This document shows, piece by piece, positions 7,475-9,617 of a DNA stretch of 9,617 bases. The notes beneath the pieces are model-generated. The model saw only the letters and a program-made list of their open reading frames with translations, had not been told where the DNA came from and did not search any database. The translations under genes were made by a program, and so were the position numbers. How positions within the stretch are numbered: position 1 is the first letter of the stretch; each line of letters opens with the position of its first letter. The stretch is from an uncultured Eubacteriales bacterium (lineage in GTDB: Bacteria; Bacillota; Clostridia; Oscillospirales; Acutalibacteraceae). The stretch covers positions 1-9,617 of the forward strand of contig CAKUYF010000027.1 of NCBI GenBank assembly GCA_934702115.1, in the 5' to 3' direction.

Positions 7475-7484
7475 AAATGAAAGC

Positions 7485-8738
7485 ATGGCAAATTATGTAA
7501 ATGAAAGCATAAAAGTAGTAAGCGATTATGATAAAGAAATAGGTGAGGCCTTAAAATTAGAACTCAATAGGCAAAAAAATAATTTGGAATTAATTGCTTC
7601 CGAAAATATTGTTTCAGATAAAGTTTTAGCTGCTATGGGAAGTATTATGACAAATAAATATGCAGAAGGTTACCCTGCTAAAAGATATTATGGCGGATGT
7701 GCTTACGTAGATATGGCAGAAAACATTGCCAGAGAGAGAGCGTGTAAGTTATTTGAGGCGGAGCATGCGAATGTTCAACCTCATTCAGGATCACAAGCGA
7801 ATATGGCAGTATACTTTTCTACATTAAACGTAGGCGATACAGTTATGGGAATGAATCTTGCGGAAGGCGGTCATCTTACTCATGGTTCACCGGTAAACAT
7901 TTCAGGAAAGCTTTATAATTTCGTACCCTATGGAGTAGACAAAGACTCTCATCTTATAAATTATGATGAAGTTTTGGAAACTGCTTTAAAAGTAAAGCCT
8001 AAAATGATAATCTGTGGAGCAAGTGCGTACCCAAGGATTATAGATTTTAAAAAATTCAGAGAAATAGCAGATAAATGCGGAGCTTATTTAATGACAGATA
8101 TGGCTCATATTGCGGGGCTTGTTGCTGCTAAAATACATCCAAATCCTGTACCATACTCTGATTTCGTAACTACTACAACTCACAAAACGTTAAGAGGTCC
8201 CAGAGGTGGAATGATACTTTGTAAAGAAAAGTACGCTAATTCTATAGATAAAGCAATATTTCCTGGAATACAAGGCGGACCCTTAATGCATATTATCTCA
8301 GCTAAAGCAGTATGTTTTAAGGAAGCTGCCGAAGATCAATTTAAAGAATACTGTAAAAAATTAGTAGATAACTGTAAAGCTTTAGCTGATGAATTATCAA
8401 AGTTAGGTGTAAATATGGTTTCCGGTGGAACTGATAATCATTTAATTTTAATAGACTTAACAAAAGATAGTATTACCGGCAAGGAACTTGAAAGTCGTTT
8501 AGACTCAGTAAATATAACCGTAAATAAAAACACTGTTCCAAATGAACAGCGTGGACCTTTTATAACCAGTGGAATAAGAATTGGTACTGCAGCAGTTACT
8601 TCAAGAGGAATGGGACAGGAAGAAATGAAAGAAATAGCTAAGTGCATCCATTTAACAATAAATGATTTTGATAATAGCAAAGAATATATCAAATCAAAAG
8701 TAATGGATATGTGTGAAAGTTATCCTATATACTGTTAA
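7485..8738 (+). CDS. glyA: Serine hydroxymethyltransferase
   Basis: Pyridoxal-phosphate enzyme of the cytosol that interconverts serine plus tetrahydrofolate with glycine plus 5,10-methylenetetrahydrofolate, the main entry of one-carbon units into purine, thymidylate and methionine synthesis. It has 417 residues, the same length as the E. coli enzyme. Visible signatures: LELIASENIVS near the N-terminus; NKYAEGYPAKRYYGGC; the PLP phosphate-binding stretch HSGSQANMAVY; GGHLTHG; DMAHIAG with Asp205 (expected to contact the PLP ring nitrogen) and His208; TTTTHKT with Lys234 as the Schiff-base lysine; GPRGGMI; and SGIRIGT with Arg365, the expected substrate-carboxylate ligand. All key residues are present. 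The gene has its own promoter-like sequence and a long leader, and converges on the minus-strand gene at 8827. No truncation is seen. Confidence 0.98.
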   Translation: MANYVNESIKVVSDYDKEIGEALKLELNRQKNNLELIASENIVSDKVLAAMGSIMTNKYAEGYPAKRYYGGCAYVDMAENIARERACKLFEAEHANVQPHSGSQANMAVYFSTLNVGDTVMGMNLAEGGHLTHGSPVNISGKLYNFVPYGVDKDSHLINYDEVLETALKVKPKMIICGASAYPRIIDFKKFREIADKCGAYLMTDMAHIAGLVAAKIHPNPVPYSDFVTTTTHKTLRGPRGGMILCKEKYANSIDKAIFPGIQGGPLMHIISAKAVCFKEAAEDQFKEYCKKLVDNCKALADELSKLGVNMVSGGTDNHLILIDLTKDSITGKELESRLDSVNITVNKNTVPNEQRGPFITSGIRIGTAAVTSRGMGQEEMKEIAKCIHLTINDFDNSKEYIKSKVMDMCESYPIYC

Positions 8739-8796
8739 GCTAAATGATTACAAAAAAGCTTTTATAGTTTGTTGGACACAGAATTTGTATTTGTTT

Positions 8797-8822
8797 TTCA
8801 TATAAAATGAATGTTATATGAA
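8797..8822. terminator. Dyad between convergent genes, possible weak bidirectional terminator
   Basis: TTCATATAA (8797-8805) and TTATATGAA (8814-8822) form a perfect 9-bp stem with an 8-nt loop, 59 nt after the glyA stop and 5 nt from the stop codon of the convergent minus-strand gene. The position suits a shared terminator. The stem is almost all A-T, and neither strand has a good U-run after it, so efficiency would be low unless another mechanism acts. I see no better terminator candidate in the 88-bp gap. Confidence 0.35.
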
Positions 8823-8826
8823 TAGT

Positions 8827-9617
8827 TTAATCTAATAAAATATTCTCATCAGGTAAATTAACAGTGTTTTCTTTAATGATTTTACCAACTGAAGATTTTA
8901 TTTTAATATCATAGTGGCATTTAGGAATAATTTTTCCCAAAACTTCAATGTTTTTAATAGAAGATTTTAAGGAATTGGATTTATCTGCGCCCGGATAATC
9001 TTTCATAGATTCTATAGTAAAAGATTTTTTAAATTGAGATTCAAAATCCATAGATATATTTTTCTTTTTGTAATCTATATTATATAAATAATTTTTTACA
9101 TTTTTAAGTAAGACACTAAAAAATTCTACTGCGTACTGATTAAATTCTGTATGCTCTCCTATTTCGCTTACGTATTTAGACATAGCGGGCAAAGCACTCA
9201 CGAGTTTTCTCATTGCGCAGTTAGATTCTGTTTGGATAATCTCGTAGATTAATTTTAAAGAAGCTATGAAAGCTTTTTCGGTTTTAGCGCTTGAATTATG
9301 TACTATTCCAAACTTTTGCTTTCTATTTTTTAATATTTGATTCAGTTCTACTTCTCTCAAGCTGGGATCTAAACTTTGAAGGTAACTTAATTCTATATCA
9401 CTTATAGTAATATTTTTTTCTTTTGACTGTTTCTTTTTTTCTATTCCTAGTTTTTTATTAAGTTCCGTTAAGTGAGAAGATTCTGAGAGATCATCTGGTT
9501 CTGATTTTGAATTATCTTCCAATCTAATTATTATTGATGAATTAGAAGGGTTATTAAATATTTCTTCTTGTGAACGTAGTACATTTAAATAATAATTAAA
9601 GACTTCATTGTCGATAG
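8827..9617 (-). CDS. Hypothetical protein, C-terminal part (5' end beyond the window)
   Basis: The visible minus-strand frame encodes 262 residues plus TAA (8827-8829) and stays open to the right edge. The TTG at 9522-9520 has no Shine-Dalgarno and no in-frame ATG precedes it, so the real start should lie outside. I do not recognise a family. In fragment numbering, residues 33-48 are acidic and Ser-rich, a Lys-rich stretch (KKLGIEKKKQSKEKN) follows at about 54-68, then probable helices (ISDIELSYLQSLDPSLREVELNQIL; KAFIASLKLIYEIIQ; FNQYAVEFFSVLLKNV), and a Lys-rich C-terminal part. I see no membrane segment, signal peptide, zinc motif or nucleotide-binding motif. By eye its GC content is clearly lower than that of rpoBC. 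It is convergent with glyA, so no functional link is implied. The early low-complexity stretch could be a linker between an unseen N-terminal domain and this one. Coding status is likely; function is unknown. Confidence 0.7.
   Translation of the reverse strand, partial: IDNEVFNYYLNVLRSQEEIFNNPSNSSIIIRLEDNSKSEPDDLSESSHLTELNKKLGIEKKKQSKEKNITISDIELSYLQSLDPSLREVELNQILKNRKQKFGIVHNSSAKTEKAFIASLKLIYEIIQTESNCAMRKLVSALPAMSKYVSEIGEHTEFNQYAVEFFSVLLKNVKNYLYNIDYKKKNISMDFESQFKKSFTIESMKDYPGADKSNSLKSSIKNIEVLGKIIPKCHYDIKIKSSVGKIIKENTVNLPDENILLD

Noticed and set aside
7305..7484. Known riboswitch or T-box controlling glyA
   Set aside because: I searched by eye for the conserved cores of the ZTP, THF, glycine and SAM classes and the T-box antiterminator bulge and found none. 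The region is also much poorer in G and C than those elements.
8754..8763. AAAAGCTTTT just after glyA as a terminator
   Set aside because: It is a palindrome with no room for a loop. Folding leaves only about three A-U pairs, and it lacks a GC stem.
9520..9522. TTG as the start codon of the minus-strand gene
   Set aside because: No ribosome-binding site precedes it, and the frame continues without a stop for another 31 codons to the window edge with similar composition, so the gene most likely starts outside.

Overview
The window comes from a low-GC, Gram-positive, Clostridia-like bacterium (Bacillota). The RNA polymerase subunits have the Firmicutes layout: no large lineage-specific insertions, a beta' of 1197 residues, and signatures such as the CHCGKYKRVRYKG zinc site. 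Intergenic DNA is very AT-rich and ribosome-binding sites are of the AAGGAG type. I cannot place the organism to genus. Most of the window is core housekeeping DNA, and I see no mobile element, CRISPR array, RNA gene or defence system.

Layout: (1) 1-3537, rpoB, missing about its first 60 codons to the left edge. (2) A 77-bp gap with a hairpin overlapping the rpoB stop codon and a strong Shine-Dalgarno, then rpoC, 3615-7208. The two form the usual rpoBC transcription unit and encode the beta and beta' subunits, which together build the polymerase active site. (3) A 276-bp regulatory gap, 7209-7484. It holds the likely rpoBC intrinsic terminator, then a near-consensus sigma-A promoter whose -35/-10 spacer is filled by a 9+9 bp dyad, then a leader of about 170 nt with overlapping inverted repeats that could form alternative stems. 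(4) glyA, 7485-8738, serine hydroxymethyltransferase, which supplies glycine and one-carbon units. (5) An 88-bp convergent gap with a 9-bp dyad. (6) On the minus strand, the C-terminal 262 codons of an unrecognised, AT-rich, charged protein that runs off the right edge.

The most interesting parts are the control region upstream of glyA (promoter dyad plus alternative leader stems, resembling none of the riboswitch or T-box classes I checked by eye) and the unassigned convergent ORF. Smaller points are residue differences in conserved polymerase positions: proline at the site equivalent to E. coli beta Gln510, and Arg/Ser in the N-terminal part of the beta' bridge helix. Dyads and repeats were found by reading, not by folding software, and in DNA this AT-rich some will be chance.
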